From NCBI RefSeq assembly GCF_038024855.1, contig NZ_CP139089.1:1488001-1552000 (forward strand): DNA of 64,000 nt. The letters are read 5' to 3'. Under the pieces are notes generated by a model that worked only from the letters and a program-made list of their open reading frames with translations, had not been told where the DNA came from and did no database searches. Position 1 is the stretch's first letter. Each line of letters starts with the position of its first letter. The stretch is from Methylocella tundrae. GTDB taxonomy: Bacteria; Pseudomonadota; Alphaproteobacteria; Rhizobiales; Beijerinckiaceae. A program made the translations under genes and the position numbers. Below are positions 9,003-18,794 of the stretch, piece after piece.

Positions 9003-10784
9003 ATGAGCGCGCGCGTTCATCGCACGCCAGGCGGCGCTGTGCTCGAGCCAAACGGCTGCGTGCGTTTTCGCCTCTGGGCGCCTGCAGCTGAAAAAGTCGG
9101 CCTGCTGCTGAACGAACGCGCCATGCCGCTACCCATGACACTGAAGCCCGGCGGCTGGCATGAGCTCGTGGCAAACGCGGAGCCCGGCAGCCGCTACCAA
9201 TTTGTGATGGCTGACGGCGCGAGGGTTCCAGATCCCGTTTCTCGCTTCCAGCCGTATGATATACATGGCCCAAGCGAGGTCATTGACGCGGCATCCTATC
9301 GATGGTCGACAAACTGGACCGGCAGGCATTGGAGCGAGATCGTTCTTTATGAGCTGCATATCGGCGCTTTCACCAAGGACGGCACGTTTCGAGCCGCCAT
9401 GGGAAAGCTCGGCCATCTCGCCGCGCTGGGCGTCACCGCGATCGAGATTATGCCGGTCGCGGATTTTCCGGGCCGGCGCAATTGGGGCTATGACGGCGCG
9501 CTGCTCTATGCGCCGGACTCGTCCTACGGCCGCCCCGAAGACTTCAAGGCGCTGGTCGAGGCCGCGCATGGGTGCGGAATCGCGGTACTGCTCGACGTCG
9601 TTTACAATCATTTCGGACCGGAGGGAAACTACCTTCCTCTCTATGCTCCCGAATTCTTCAACAAAGGGCGGACGACGCCCTGGGGCGACGCCATCAACTA
9701 CGACGGCGCCGGAAGCGAGGCTGTCCGGGAGTTCGTCATTCACAATGCATTATACTGGCTCGAAGAGTTCTATCTCGATGGCCTGCGCTTCGACGCAACC
9801 CACGCGATCATCGACGAAAGCGCCAGGCATGTTCTTGACGAAATCGCCGAACGCGCGCGCGCCTTTACGGATCGGCCGATTCATTTGCTGCTGGAAAACG
9901 AGGAAAATGAAACGCGGCGCATCGCGCCTGAGGCCTGCGCCCCGCCCCACTTCACGGCGCAATGGAATGATGATCTTCATCATGTATTGCACGTCGCGGC
10001 GACGCGCGAGCGCAGCGGCTATTACGCCGATTACCAAGGCCGCACGGATCTGCTCGCCGCGGCGCTGGCCGAGGGTTTCGCTTATCAGGGCGAGATCATG
10101 CCCTATCGAGGCGCGCCGCGCGGCGAACCTTCGGCGTTCCTGCCCCCGAGCGCTTTTGTCGCTTTCATTCAGAACCATGACCAGATCGGCAATCGGGCCT
10201 TTGGCGAGCGTCTCGGGATGATAGCGCCGGCCCATGTCATGCGCGCGCTTTCCGCCGTCTATCTGCTGTTGCCGCAGATCCCTATGATGTTTATGGGAGA
10301 GGAATGGGGCGCTCAGCAACCCTTCCCGTTCTTCTGTGATTTCGAGGGGGACCTCGCCGAGGCCGTGCGCAAAGGCCGTCGTGAGGAGTTCGCGCGCTTT
10401 CCTGAATTCGCCGATCCAAAACAGCGCGAGCGCATTCCAGATCCGCTCGCCGAAGCGACGTTCGAAAGCGCGAAGCTCGACTGGTCCCGCATGGACCAGG
10501 CCCATTGCGAGCGATACCGAGCGCTGATCTCTGTCCGCAAGCGTGAGATCACGCCCCGGCTGAATCAAATTACGCGCGGCGGCGAAAGCGTCATTCACGG
10601 GGAGAGCGCTGTTGAAGTGCGTTGGAGCGCAGGCGCCAATGAGACACTGACGCTGGCGGCTAATCTTTCGGACAGGCGGATTGCCTTTCCGCCGTCGCGC
10701 GGTCGCAGCCTCTGGTCCGAAGGCCCTTGCGAACCCGCCCTCGGGCCGTGGTCGGTGCGCTGGTCGCTGGAGGCGCCGCAATGA
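9003..10784 (+). CDS. treZ: Malto-oligosyltrehalose trehalohydrolase
   Basis: TreZ (593 residues) releases trehalose from maltooligosyl-trehalose in the cytosol, the second step of the TreY/TreZ route from glycogen-like glucans. An N-terminal CBM48/E-set domain (about 1-100; FRLWAPAAEKV) precedes a GH13 barrel. The barrel has the expected motifs: DVVYNHFGPEG, the nucleophile Asp in GLRFDATHAI, the acid/base Glu in LLLENEENE, and the third Asp in FIQNHDQIGN. The length is normal. Its stop overlaps the treY start by the ATGA arrangement, indicating translational coupling. Trehalose would serve as osmo- or desiccation protectant. No treX is seen nearby. Confidence 0.95.
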   Translation: MSARVHRTPGGAVLEPNGCVRFRLWAPAAEKVGLLLNERAMPLPMTLKPGGWHELVANAEPGSRYQFVMADGARVPDPVSRFQPYDIHGPSEVIDAASYRWSTNWTGRHWSEIVLYELHIGAFTKDGTFRAAMGKLGHLAALGVTAIEIMPVADFPGRRNWGYDGALLYAPDSSYGRPEDFKALVEAAHGCGIAVLLDVVYNHFGPEGNYLPLYAPEFFNKGRTTPWGDAINYDGAGSEAVREFVIHNALYWLEEFYLDGLRFDATHAIIDESARHVLDEIAERARAFTDRPIHLLLENEENETRRIAPEACAPPHFTAQWNDDLHHVLHVAATRERSGYYADYQGRTDLLAAALAEGFAYQGEIMPYRGAPRGEPSAFLPPSAFVAFIQNHDQIGNRAFGERLGMIAPAHVMRALSAVYLLLPQIPMMFMGEEWGAQQPFPFFCDFEGDLAEAVRKGRREEFARFPEFADPKQRERIPDPLAEATFESAKLDWSRMDQAHCERYRALISVRKREITPRLNQITRGGESVIHGESAVEVRWSAGANETLTLAANLSDRRIAFPPSRGRSLWSEGPCEPALGPWSVRWSLEAPQ

Positions 10785-13525
10785 CGCCCCGCGCCACCTA
10801 CCGCCTGCAGTTTCACGCCGGCTTTCGCTTTGAGGACGCAGCTCGTCTCGCACCCTACATCAGCGAGCTTGGGATCAGTCATGTCTATGCCTCGCCCTAC
10901 CTAAGGGCGCGCCCCGGCAGCCCGCATGGTTACGACATCACCGATCATCTGTCGCTCAATCCAGAACTTGGCGACGAGCAGGATTTTCGCAACATGTCGG
11001 CAGCGTTCATCGCTGCGGGACTTGGCCAGATCCTTGACTTCGTGCCGAACCACATGGGAGTCGGCGGCGCCGACAATCCGTTCTGGCTCGATGTGCTGGA
11101 ATGGGGGCCGGGAGCAGACTACGCCGGGTGGTTTGACATAGACTGGGATTCCGATAATCGCTACTTGCATGACAAGCTGTTGGTTCCCTTTTTGGGCGAT
11201 CAATATGGCGTCGAACTTGAAGCCGGCAAGCTCAAAATCAAATTCGACGCGGATGAAGGCGGTCTCGCCGTCTGGGCTTATGACGCCCATAAGCTTCCTT
11301 TGTGCCCGCTGCACTATCAGATGGTGCTCGGACAAGACGACGCCGAGCTCGAGCGTCTCGGCGACATGTTCGCCGACCTGATGCAATGGCGGCCGCAAGT
11401 CAACGAGCGCGCCCGTGAGCTCAAGCAAAGGCTGGCGGCGCTCATTCGCGACCGGCCGAACGCCAGGATCGCCTTGGAGCGATCCATCAAGGGCCTCAAT
11501 GACGACTGGAGAGCGCTCGACGCCGTGGTCCGGAAGCAGTTCTGGCGGATCGCTTTTTTTGGCGTCGCTGGCGACGACATCAATTATCGCAGATTCTTCA
11601 ACATTAATGATCTCGCCGGCCTTCGCATGGAGCTACCGGCGGTGTTCCGCCATGCGCACGCGCTGATCATGCGTTTGATCAAAGAGGGCGTCCTCGACGG
11701 CTTGCGCATCGACCACATCGATGGCCTGCTCGATCCCAAGGCTTATCTCGACTGCCTTCACGCCACGACGCCGCGTCCAATCTATACGGTCGTCGAGAAA
11801 ATCCTCGCGTCGCATGAGTCGCTTCGCTCCGACTGGAAAGTTGAGGGCGCGACCGGCTATGATTTCGCCAATCTAGCCCTCGGCGTGCTTGTCAACTCCG
11901 CGAGCGAGGAACGCTTTACCGATACCTACAAAAACTTCACCGGCTGTGTCGCGCCGTTTGCGACAATCGTTTATGATTCCAAGATTCGCATCATGGAGAA
12001 CGAGATGGCGAGCGAGCTCAACGCGCTCGGCCGCGACGCCGCGCGCGTCGCTCGCCAAAACCCCATGAGCGCTGATTTCACCAAGCAGATCCTGCAAAGA
12101 GCGATCAAACAAATCGCCGCGTGCTTTCCCGTCTATCGCACCTACATCGAATTCGACGCCGAGAGCGACGGGGCTGACCGCCGCGATCTTGATTGGGCGG
12201 TGGCGCAGGCGCGCCGCATTGATCGCGCCATCGATCCGACGGTGTTTGATTTCCTGAACAAGGCGCTGTCGGGCAAGCTTACGGCGGAGGCCAAGAGCGG
12301 TTTCAGCCGGGTCAGCGTCCTGCGTCTTGCCATGAAGCTTCAACAGTATACCGGTCCTGTGATGGCCAAAGGCGTCGAGGACACCGCCTTCTATCGCTAC
12401 AATCGCTTTGTGGCGCTGAACGAAGTGGGCGGCGAACCACACCGGTTCGGCGTCACGACGCTCGCCTTCCACAAAGCCAACGCCGAACGCGCCAGACATT
12501 GGCCACACGCCATGCTCGCGACCTCGACGCATGACACCAAACGTGGGGAGGATGCGCGCGCGCGGCTCGCGGCCCTGTCGGATATTCCGGAAGAATGGGC
12601 GCGGCAGGTTCAGATCTGGAGCCGCTTGTTGCGCGCCCGTCGCGGCGAAATCGAAGGCGGCGCGGCGCCGGATCGGAACGACGAATATCTATTCTATCAA
12701 CTTCTTCTCGGGTCCTGGCCGATCGAGATGCTGGATCGTCCTGACGCGGCCGCTCTTGAGGCCTACGCCTTGCGCGTCAAAGAGGCGCTGCGGAAATCCA
12801 TGCGCGAGGCCAAGCTTCATTCTTCCTGGTCGGCGCCCAATGCTGACTATGAGGACGCGATGCAATCTCTCGCCAGCGCCGCGCTCGACCCGAACAACGC
12901 AGGCTTCCTGTCAAGCTTCCTTCCGTTTGCGCGGCGTGTGGCGCGGCTCGGCGTCGAGAACAGCCTGGCGCAGCTGGTCCTGAAGCTCACCGCGCCCGGA
13001 ATGCCCGATATTTACCAAGGCTGCGAGCTGTGGGATCTTTCATTAGTCGACCCTGACAACCGCCGCCTGGTCGATTTTGCATCCCGACAGAACGCTTTGC
13101 GTTCCGTCCTCGTGGCCATCGCCGGAAACCGCGGCCCGGCGTTGCGCGAGCTCATGGATCATTGGCAGGATGGCCGCGTCAAGATGGCCGTGACGGCGCT
13201 GCTGCTCGGTCTGCGCAAACAGAAAGAAGCGCTGTTTGCAAACGGCGATTATGAAGCTCTACAGCTTTCCGGCGACAAATCCGAACGCGCGCTTGGCTTT
13301 GCGAGAGCGCACGGCGACGCCGCGATCATCGTACTGATCGCCCGCTTCCCCGGCCTGCGCGAGCAAGATCCCGGCTGGGGCGCGACGACGGCGCAGCTGC
13401 CAAAGGGGCGCTGGACCGACGTCTTGACCGAATGCTCCTTTGAAAGCGGCGACGCCGCATTCCCCCTCGCAAAAATCTTCGCCGCCCTGCCTGCCGCCGT
13501 CCTCGTCAAGTCTTCGCCTTCGTGA
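10781..13525 (+). CDS. treY: Malto-oligosyltrehalose synthase
   Basis: TreY (914 residues) converts the reducing-end alpha-1,4 link of a maltodextrin into the alpha-1,1 link of maltooligosyl-trehalose, which TreZ then cleaves. The start at ATG 10781 overlaps the treZ stop and begins MTPRATYRLQFHAGF, the standard TreY N-terminus. GH13-type motifs are FVPNHMGV, GLRIDHIDGL with the nucleophile Asp, VVEKIL with the acid/base Glu, and TSTHDTKRGEDAR. The large insertion between barrel strands is typical of TreY. Together the two genes are sufficient for trehalose from linear glucans. Confidence 0.95.
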   Translation: MTPRATYRLQFHAGFRFEDAARLAPYISELGISHVYASPYLRARPGSPHGYDITDHLSLNPELGDEQDFRNMSAAFIAAGLGQILDFVPNHMGVGGADNPFWLDVLEWGPGADYAGWFDIDWDSDNRYLHDKLLVPFLGDQYGVELEAGKLKIKFDADEGGLAVWAYDAHKLPLCPLHYQMVLGQDDAELERLGDMFADLMQWRPQVNERARELKQRLAALIRDRPNARIALERSIKGLNDDWRALDAVVRKQFWRIAFFGVAGDDINYRRFFNINDLAGLRMELPAVFRHAHALIMRLIKEGVLDGLRIDHIDGLLDPKAYLDCLHATTPRPIYTVVEKILASHESLRSDWKVEGATGYDFANLALGVLVNSASEERFTDTYKNFTGCVAPFATIVYDSKIRIMENEMASELNALGRDAARVARQNPMSADFTKQILQRAIKQIAACFPVYRTYIEFDAESDGADRRDLDWAVAQARRIDRAIDPTVFDFLNKALSGKLTAEAKSGFSRVSVLRLAMKLQQYTGPVMAKGVEDTAFYRYNRFVALNEVGGEPHRFGVTTLAFHKANAERARHWPHAMLATSTHDTKRGEDARARLAALSDIPEEWARQVQIWSRLLRARRGEIEGGAAPDRNDEYLFYQLLLGSWPIEMLDRPDAAALEAYALRVKEALRKSMREAKLHSSWSAPNADYEDAMQSLASAALDPNNAGFLSSFLPFARRVARLGVENSLAQLVLKLTAPGMPDIYQGCELWDLSLVDPDNRRLVDFASRQNALRSVLVAIAGNRGPALRELMDHWQDGRVKMAVTALLLGLRKQKEALFANGDYEALQLSGDKSERALGFARAHGDAAIIVLIARFPGLREQDPGWGATTAQLPKGRWTDVLTECSFESGDAAFPLAKIFAALPAAVLVKSSPS

Positions 13526-13969
13526 TCACAGGCTGTGCCCTTACCGAGCAGGGACGGTTCCGAGCTGGCGGAAGGAGCTTTGGCGAAGCCAGAATTGACG
13601 GATCGCATCGTATGGTCGACCGCCGCGGTCTTGCGTCTGACCATTGGTCGTCAGCAGGTCTATGCGCGGAGGCGCGATCGCGGTTCGCAAGGCGTTTCCC
13701 ACTGGCGCTTCGTCCGCCAAATCTGCGCCTCAGGATTTGGTGCTTGTGGTGACGAGCGGCGTGATGTTGCTCACCGTTATCATTGGTCAGATGATCCGAT
13801 GGCGGAACCGTCGAACATCAAGATAAGGCTCCCTCGGGCAGAGCGGCGATTCCGACGGCCGCGAGATGTGAGCGCGCCGCGGCGCTTGACGAGGCGAGTT
13901 CGGGCGCCAATAAGATCGGACAGACTTCGATACGAGACGCAAATTCCCCCCGCCTGAGAAAGTCTGTTG
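13526..13969. other. 444-bp region between treY and serB
   Basis: Several short frames overlap here. The only one with features of a protein is a 54-codon frame with one hydrophobic segment (listed separately). No terminator hairpin with a T-run is visible after treY. Confidence 0.4.
13662..13826 (+). CDS. Possible small single-pass membrane protein (54 aa)
   Basis: ATG 13662 follows AGCAGG with a short spacer. The product would have a basic, Ala-rich start and one hydrophobic segment (LVLVVTSGVMLLTVIIGQMI, about residues 26-45). It ends in a positively charged tail (RWRNRRTSR), the pattern of an inner-membrane small protein with the C-terminus inside. No family is recognised, and a chance hydrophobic frame remains possible. 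Confidence 0.35.
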   Translation: MRGGAIAVRKAFPTGASSAKSAPQDLVLVVTSGVMLLTVIIGQMIRWRNRRTSR

Positions 13970-14884
13970 ATGACGCATGTCGCAACGCTCGTTTGCAATC
14001 CGCTCTCTCCGGTCCTGACGGAGGCGCTCTCACGGCGTGCGCTTGCGGCGTTGCCGCGTGCCGATGTGGTGCGTTGGCTCAACCCGGGCGTCGCCGCCGA
14101 CATTGCTTTCACGCCGGACGCCCCAGAAGATTTGAAACGGCTCGCCAACTCCGTGCGCGCCGCAATCAGCGGCGAGCCTGTGGATGTCATCATTCAATCC
14201 GCCCAAGGCCGACGCAGGAAGCTTCTGACCGCGGATATGGATTCCACCATGATCGGTCAGGAATGCATCGACGAACTAGCGGCGGAGGTCGGCAAGAAGG
14301 CCCATGTGGCGGCCATCACGGAGCGCGCGATGCGTGGCGAGATCGCCTTCGAGGCTGCGTTGCGGGAGCGGGTCGCCCTGCTGAAGGGCCTCGATCGCGG
14401 CGTAATCGCGAAGGTCATTGAATCGGCAATCACCCTGACGCCCGGCGGCGGCGCGCTCGTGCGCACGATGCGCCATCACGGAGCGCATACGGCGCTGGTT
14501 TCAGGCGGCTTCACGGCGTTCACGCGCGTTATGGCGAAGATGATCGGCTTTGACGAAGATCACGCCAACGAACTCGCGCTCGACGCGAACGGATGTTTCA
14601 CGGGTGGGTTGATTGAACCGGTGCTTGGCGCGGAGGCCAAGCTCGCAACACTACGGCGCTTACGCACTGAGCGCGGGCTGACGATCGCGGAAACCATTGC
14701 CGTTGGCGACGGCGCCAATGATTTGCCGATGCTGCTGGAAGCAGGTCTCGGCGTCGCCTTTCATGGCAAGCCCGCGGTCTCCGCCGCCGCCCATGTCCGC
14801 ATTGATCACGCGGACCTCACCGCCCTGCTTTATGCACAAGGGTTTGCCCGCGAAGATTTCATCTGCGAGCAATCGGATCGATGA
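13970..14884 (+). CDS. serB: Phosphoserine phosphatase
   Basis: SerB (304 residues) hydrolyses O-phosphoserine to serine, the last step of serine synthesis. A short N-terminal regulatory-like domain (about 1-80) precedes the HAD phosphatase core. Motif I is TADMDSTMIGQE, with both catalytic aspartates. Motif II lies in LVSGGFTAF, and motif III with the metal-binding aspartates is VGDGANDLPM. ATG 13970 is chosen over TTG 13967. The gene converges on serA, so all three serine genes sit together but on opposite strands. In serine-cycle methylotrophs this pathway also primes C1 assimilation (inference). Confidence 0.95.
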   Translation: MTHVATLVCNPLSPVLTEALSRRALAALPRADVVRWLNPGVAADIAFTPDAPEDLKRLANSVRAAISGEPVDVIIQSAQGRRRKLLTADMDSTMIGQECIDELAAEVGKKAHVAAITERAMRGEIAFEAALRERVALLKGLDRGVIAKVIESAITLTPGGGALVRTMRHHGAHTALVSGGFTAFTRVMAKMIGFDEDHANELALDANGCFTGGLIEPVLGAEAKLATLRRLRTERGLTIAETIAVGDGANDLPMLLEAGLGVAFHGKPAVSAAAHVRIDHADLTALLYAQGFAREDFICEQSDR

Positions 14885-14902
14885 AGCGGTCGAACGGCGC
14901 CG

Positions 14903-16489
14903 CTAAAAGCTCAGCGCCTTGACCTCCTTTACGCCAGGCAGCGTCTTGACCTCGGCGAGCACTGTTTCGGGCGCGGCCTCGTCGACAGCGACAAGGGCGA
15001 TCGCCGAGCCTCCCTCCCGGTCGCGGCCGAGCGCGAAGGTTGCGATATTGATGCCAGCGGCCCCGAGCATGCTCGTGAACCGCCCGATGAAACCGGGCTT
15101 ATCCTCATTGCTGACATAGATCATCGCCGGCGCAATGAGCGCATCGACGTCGATCGTGTTGACGGAAATAATTCGCGGTTTGCCGGCATGAAAAACCGTG
15201 CCCGCGATGCGCCGCTCTTCCGTCTCGGTTTCAACCACCAGCGTGATGAGGGATTCGTAATCGCCATCGGCTGCGCGGCTTACTTCGTCGATGACGATGC
15301 CCCGTTCCTTTGCGACCGCCGGCGCGGAGACGACGCTGACGTCGGCGAGCATCGGACGCAACAGCCCGGCGATGACTGACGCCGTCAACGCCTTCGTTTT
15401 CAGCTCCGTGACGGCGCCTTCGTAAATGATCGTCACTTTTGTGACGCCACTATCGACGAGCTGACCGGCGAAAGAGCCAAGATACTCGGAAAGAGCGATG
15501 AAGGGCCTGAGTTTTGGCGCTTCTTCGGCCGTTATCGAGGGGAAGTTCACAGCGTTCGAGACAGCGCCTCGGGTGAGATAATCAGACATCTGCTCGGCGA
15601 TCTGCAAAGCCACGTTCTCCTGAGCCTCGCTCGTCGATGCGCCAAGGTGCGGGGTGCATACAACATTGGGATGGCCGAACAACGGATTTTCCTTGGCGGG
15701 TTCATCGACGAAAACATCGAAGGCCGCGCCCGCGACGTGACCAGAATCGAGCAGAGCTCGCAAAGCCTGCTCGTCGACGAGGCCGCCACGCGCGCAATTG
15801 ATAATTCGCACGCCTTTCTTGGTTTTGGCGAGGGTCGCCGCCGAGAGGATATTTTTCGTTTGCGCGGTCAATGACGTGTGCAGGCTGATGACGTCGGCGC
15901 GGGCGAGAAGACTGTCGAGGTCGACCTTTTCGACATCGAGGTCCTGCGCCCGTTCAGGCGACAAGAACGGATCGTAGGCGATGACATGCATGTGTAGCCC
16001 GCTGGCGCGCGCCGCGACGATAGAGCCAATATTGCCGCATCCGATAAGACCCATCACCTTGCCGGTGATTTCGACGCCCATGAAACGTTTCTTTTCCCAT
16101 TTTCCCGCCTGTGTTGAGGCGTCGGCGGCGGGAATTTGCCGCGCGAGCGCGAACATCAGGGCGATCGCGTGCTCCGCCGTGGTGATCGAGTTCCCGAAGG
16201 GCGTATTCATCACGATCACGCCCTTGGCGGTCGCCGCCGCGATGTCTACATTATCGACGCCGATGCCGGCGCGGCCAATGACCTTCAGCCTGGTCGCCTT
16301 CTCGAGAACTTCGGCGGTGACCTTCGTATCGGAACGAATGGCGAGCCCGTCGAAACCGCCGACGATCGACGCCAGCTTTTCTTTGTCCTTGCCGAGGGCC
16401 GGCTGAAAATCGACTTCGACGCCGCGATCCTTGAAGATGGCGATGGCGGCCGGCGAAAGAGCATCTGAAATGAGAACGCGCCGAGACAT
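14903..16489 (-). CDS. serA: D-3-phosphoglycerate dehydrogenase
   Basis: SerA (528 residues) oxidises 3-phosphoglycerate with NAD, the first step of serine synthesis. It is the long form: the substrate domain (about 1-100 and 285-315) surrounds the NAD domain with GLIGCGNIGSIVA. An intervening domain (about 320-450) and a C-terminal ACT domain (about 455-528, starting MIYVSNEDKPGFIG) follow. The ACT domain is the usual site of feedback control by serine. The catalytic His is in CTPHLGAST. ATG 16489 follows GGAG with a 6-base spacer. serC lies 70 bases upstream in the same direction, giving a serC-serA operon. Confidence 0.96.
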   Translation of the reverse strand: MSRRVLISDALSPAAIAIFKDRGVEVDFQPALGKDKEKLASIVGGFDGLAIRSDTKVTAEVLEKATRLKVIGRAGIGVDNVDIAAATAKGVIVMNTPFGNSITTAEHAIALMFALARQIPAADASTQAGKWEKKRFMGVEITGKVMGLIGCGNIGSIVAARASGLHMHVIAYDPFLSPERAQDLDVEKVDLDSLLARADVISLHTSLTAQTKNILSAATLAKTKKGVRIINCARGGLVDEQALRALLDSGHVAGAAFDVFVDEPAKENPLFGHPNVVCTPHLGASTSEAQENVALQIAEQMSDYLTRGAVSNAVNFPSITAEEAPKLRPFIALSEYLGSFAGQLVDSGVTKVTIIYEGAVTELKTKALTASVIAGLLRPMLADVSVVSAPAVAKERGIVIDEVSRAADGDYESLITLVVETETEERRIAGTVFHAGKPRIISVNTIDVDALIAPAMIYVSNEDKPGFIGRFTSMLGAAGINIATFALGRDREGGSAIALVAVDEAAPETVLAEVKTLPGVKEVKALSF

Positions 16490-16559
16490 GGGAGTCTCCA
16501 AAGCTAGGACATTATGCGCCGCGCGAAAGCGCCCGCGCGAGAGGCGGCGTCATCTCAAT

Positions 16560-17741
16560 TCACGCAGCCGCGGCAAGGTCGCTCTTGGTTTTTTGAAAGG
16601 CGTAATCAAGCCAAGGCGTCAGCGCCTCGATGTCGCTTGTCTCAATCGTCGCGCCGCACCAGATGCGAAGGCCGGGTGGCGCATCGCGATAGGCGCCGAT
16701 GTCATAGGCGACTTTCTCTTTTTCGAGCAGGCTTGCGAGCGATTTGGAAAAACGCGATTGGGCGTCGGGGCCGAGCGCGGCAATGGCGGGATCGATCACT
16801 TTGAGGCACACGCTAGTGTTGGATCTGATCGCCGGGTCGCTGGCAAGAAAATCGACCCAGGGCGTCCTTTCCACCCAATCGGCGAGCGCCTTCGTATTTG
16901 CGTCGGCGCGCGCGATGAGAGCCGCCAGTCCGCCGATCGATTTTCCCCAAAGCAGCGCATCGACATAATCTTCAACGCAGAGCATTGATGGCGTGTTGAT
17001 GGTTTCGCCCTCAAAGATCCCTTCGATCAGCTTGCCGCCGCTAGTTAAACGAAACACTTTCGGCAGCGGCCATGCGGGCGTGTAGGAGAGAAGCCTTTCG
17101 ACAGCCCGCGGCGACAAGATCAGCACGCCGTGGGCCGCTTCGCCTCCGATGGCTTTTTGCCAGGACAAAGTGACGACGTCGAGTTTTGGCCAGTCGAGAT
17201 CCTGCGCAAAAGCCGCGGAGGTCGCGTCGCAGATCGTGAGCCCTTTGCGGTCGGCGGCGATCCAGTCGGCGTTGGGCACGCGCACGCCCGATGTCGTCCC
17301 GTTCCAGGTGAAGACGACGTCATTGTCGAAATTGATGCTCGCCAGATCGACGATCTCGCCGTAGCCAGCTTTCAATGTCCGGGCGTTGCTCAGTTTCAAC
17401 TGCTTGACGACGTCCGTGACCCAACCTTGCCCGAAGGATTCCCAGGCAAGCACGTCTACCCCGCGTTGCCCAAGGAGAGACCAGAGGGCCATTTCAACCG
17501 CGCCCGTATCCGATCCGGGAACGATGCCGACGCGATAATCCGAAGGAATTTGCAAAATCTCGCGGGTTAGATCGATGGCGAGCTTCAATCTCGCCTTGGC
17601 TTCGCTGGCGCGGTGCGAGCGGCCAAGCAACGCATGATCGAGAATCTCGCTTTGCCAGCCAGGACGCTTGGCGCAAGGGCCAGAAGAAAAATGCGCGCAC
17701 GCGGGCCGCGCCGCCGGAATCACTGCTTGCATGATGATCAT
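16560..17741 (-). CDS. serC: Phosphoserine aminotransferase
   Basis: SerC (393 residues) transaminates 3-phosphohydroxypyruvate with glutamate to phosphoserine, a PLP enzyme of fold type I. The sequence is of the alphaproteobacterial SerC type: [12 protein letters not shown] at the start, [13 protein letters not shown], and the PLP Lys in [13 protein letters not shown] 17741 or ATG 17732 (three codons later) could be used. It is the first gene of serC-serA. The promoter should lie in the AT-rich stretch near 17840-17890 between it and the divergent gene at 18086. Confidence 0.95.
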   Translation of the reverse strand: MIIMQAVIPAARPACAHFSSGPCAKRPGWQSEILDHALLGRSHRASEAKARLKLAIDLTREILQIPSDYRVGIVPGSDTGAVEMALWSLLGQRGVDVLAWESFGQGWVTDVVKQLKLSNARTLKAGYGEIVDLASINFDNDVVFTWNGTTSGVRVPNADWIAADRKGLTICDATSAAFAQDLDWPKLDVVTLSWQKAIGGEAAHGVLILSPRAVERLLSYTPAWPLPKVFRLTSGGKLIEGIFEGETINTPSMLCVEDYVDALLWGKSIGGLAALIARADANTKALADWVERTPWVDFLASDPAIRSNTSVCLKVIDPAIAALGPDAQSRFSKSLASLLEKEKVAYDIGAYRDAPPGLRIWCGATIETSDIEALTPWLDYAFQKTKSDLAAAA

Positions 17742-18085
17742 CCTGGAATCGCGTCAACGGGATCGGCCACATCAGAGTCGATGCGCGCCTTTCCGGCGCA
17801 AAACCGTTCGAAACTGAGCTTCTCCCTCAGCTTACCCGGCTGAATATTCACACTCTCTATTAGCCTATTTGTTTTTTCTATAAATGGACATAAAAGCGAC
17901 GTCAAGGCGTCGGCGTCCAGCGCCAGCGACGCCTTGGCGCAGCGGGGACGCCGAGGGTCGCAATGTCGCCATAACCAACGTCGAGGATCGGTCATCGCAC
18001 TCGATGTTGAAATGGCGTTCTTCCTGGCGGTTTCGCGCGCCTTTTCGATACCGCGCTTCGACGTGATTGAGACGCATAAGGTACA
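17742..18085. other. 344-bp divergent intergenic region (serC promoter side)
   Basis: The region separates serC on the minus strand from a plus-strand gene. An AT-rich run at 17855-17895 (with a TTTTTTC tract) is the only obvious promoter-like stretch. Around 17900-17960 GCGTCGGCGTCC/GGGGACGCCGAGG-type sequences form imperfect repeats. I see no RNA gene. Confidence 0.4.
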
Positions 18086-18694
18086 ATGGTTATGCCGACC
18101 TCCAACGCGCTGACTGAACGACGCAGGCTCTTTGGCTGCCTGTATGGCGCGGCGGCGTCCGCCGCTTCCGTGGCGGCGGCTTTGCTCGCTTTCCAGAATT
18201 CAGCCTCAGCGGCGACGTCAAGCGCAAAGCGGGAGCCGCTTGTTCGTGTTTCGCAAGCGAGCAGCGGCGCCGAATCGCCGCCTTCCCCGCCTCCGGTTCA
18301 GCCAAAACAGGATGCGCCGCCGCGACCCGGCGAAAAAAGCGAAACGCGAACGGAAAAGGAAGGCACGCCAGCGACGGTGATCGACGGACAGCAGCTCGAA
18401 AGCATCCTCGGCAAGAACGTCAGCAGCCCGACGGGTGAAGATATGGGACGAATCGTGGACATTATGGTCGACCACAGCGGCGCGGTGCGGGCGGCCATCA
18501 TCGATTTCGGCGGGTTCCTCGGGGTTGGCACCCGCAAGATCGCGGTCGATTGGCGCCTCATCCGTTTCCCCTCCGATGGCAAGACAAACAATGTAATCGT
18601 GGATTTGACCGCCAATCAGCTCAGAGTGGCGCCGATCTTCAAGCCAGGCGAACCCGTCGTCATGCTTGGTCGTTCCGGCGATTCTCCACATTGA
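18086..18694 (+). CDS. Exported PRC-barrel domain protein
   Basis: The protein has 202 residues. An N-terminal signal or anchor segment (about 20-42, GAAASAASVAAALLAF) is followed by a low-complexity Pro/Ser/Lys linker (about 50-95). A C-terminal PRC-barrel (about 100-180) contains LGKNVSSPTGEDMGRIVDI and the repeated strand pattern GGFLGVGTRKIAVDW. PRC-barrels occur in photosynthetic reaction centre H subunits and in many stress or envelope proteins of unknown role. AAGG precedes ATG 18086; ATG 18092 is also possible. The stop precedes the MFS gene by about 100 bases. Confidence 0.75.
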   Translation: MVMPTSNALTERRRLFGCLYGAAASAASVAAALLAFQNSASAATSSAKREPLVRVSQASSGAESPPSPPPVQPKQDAPPRPGEKSETRTEKEGTPATVIDGQQLESILGKNVSSPTGEDMGRIVDIMVDHSGAVRAAIIDFGGFLGVGTRKIAVDWRLIRFPSDGKTNNVIVDLTANQLRVAPIFKPGEPVVMLGRSGDSPH

Positions 18695-18794
18695 GGATGC
18701 AGAGCCAGCCGCATCGAAAGGCTTGCGGAGCCGGCTGAACTTGTCCGTCAAAGCAGCATTCTCACGGAACCGACATTGGCGGATCGGAGAACCA

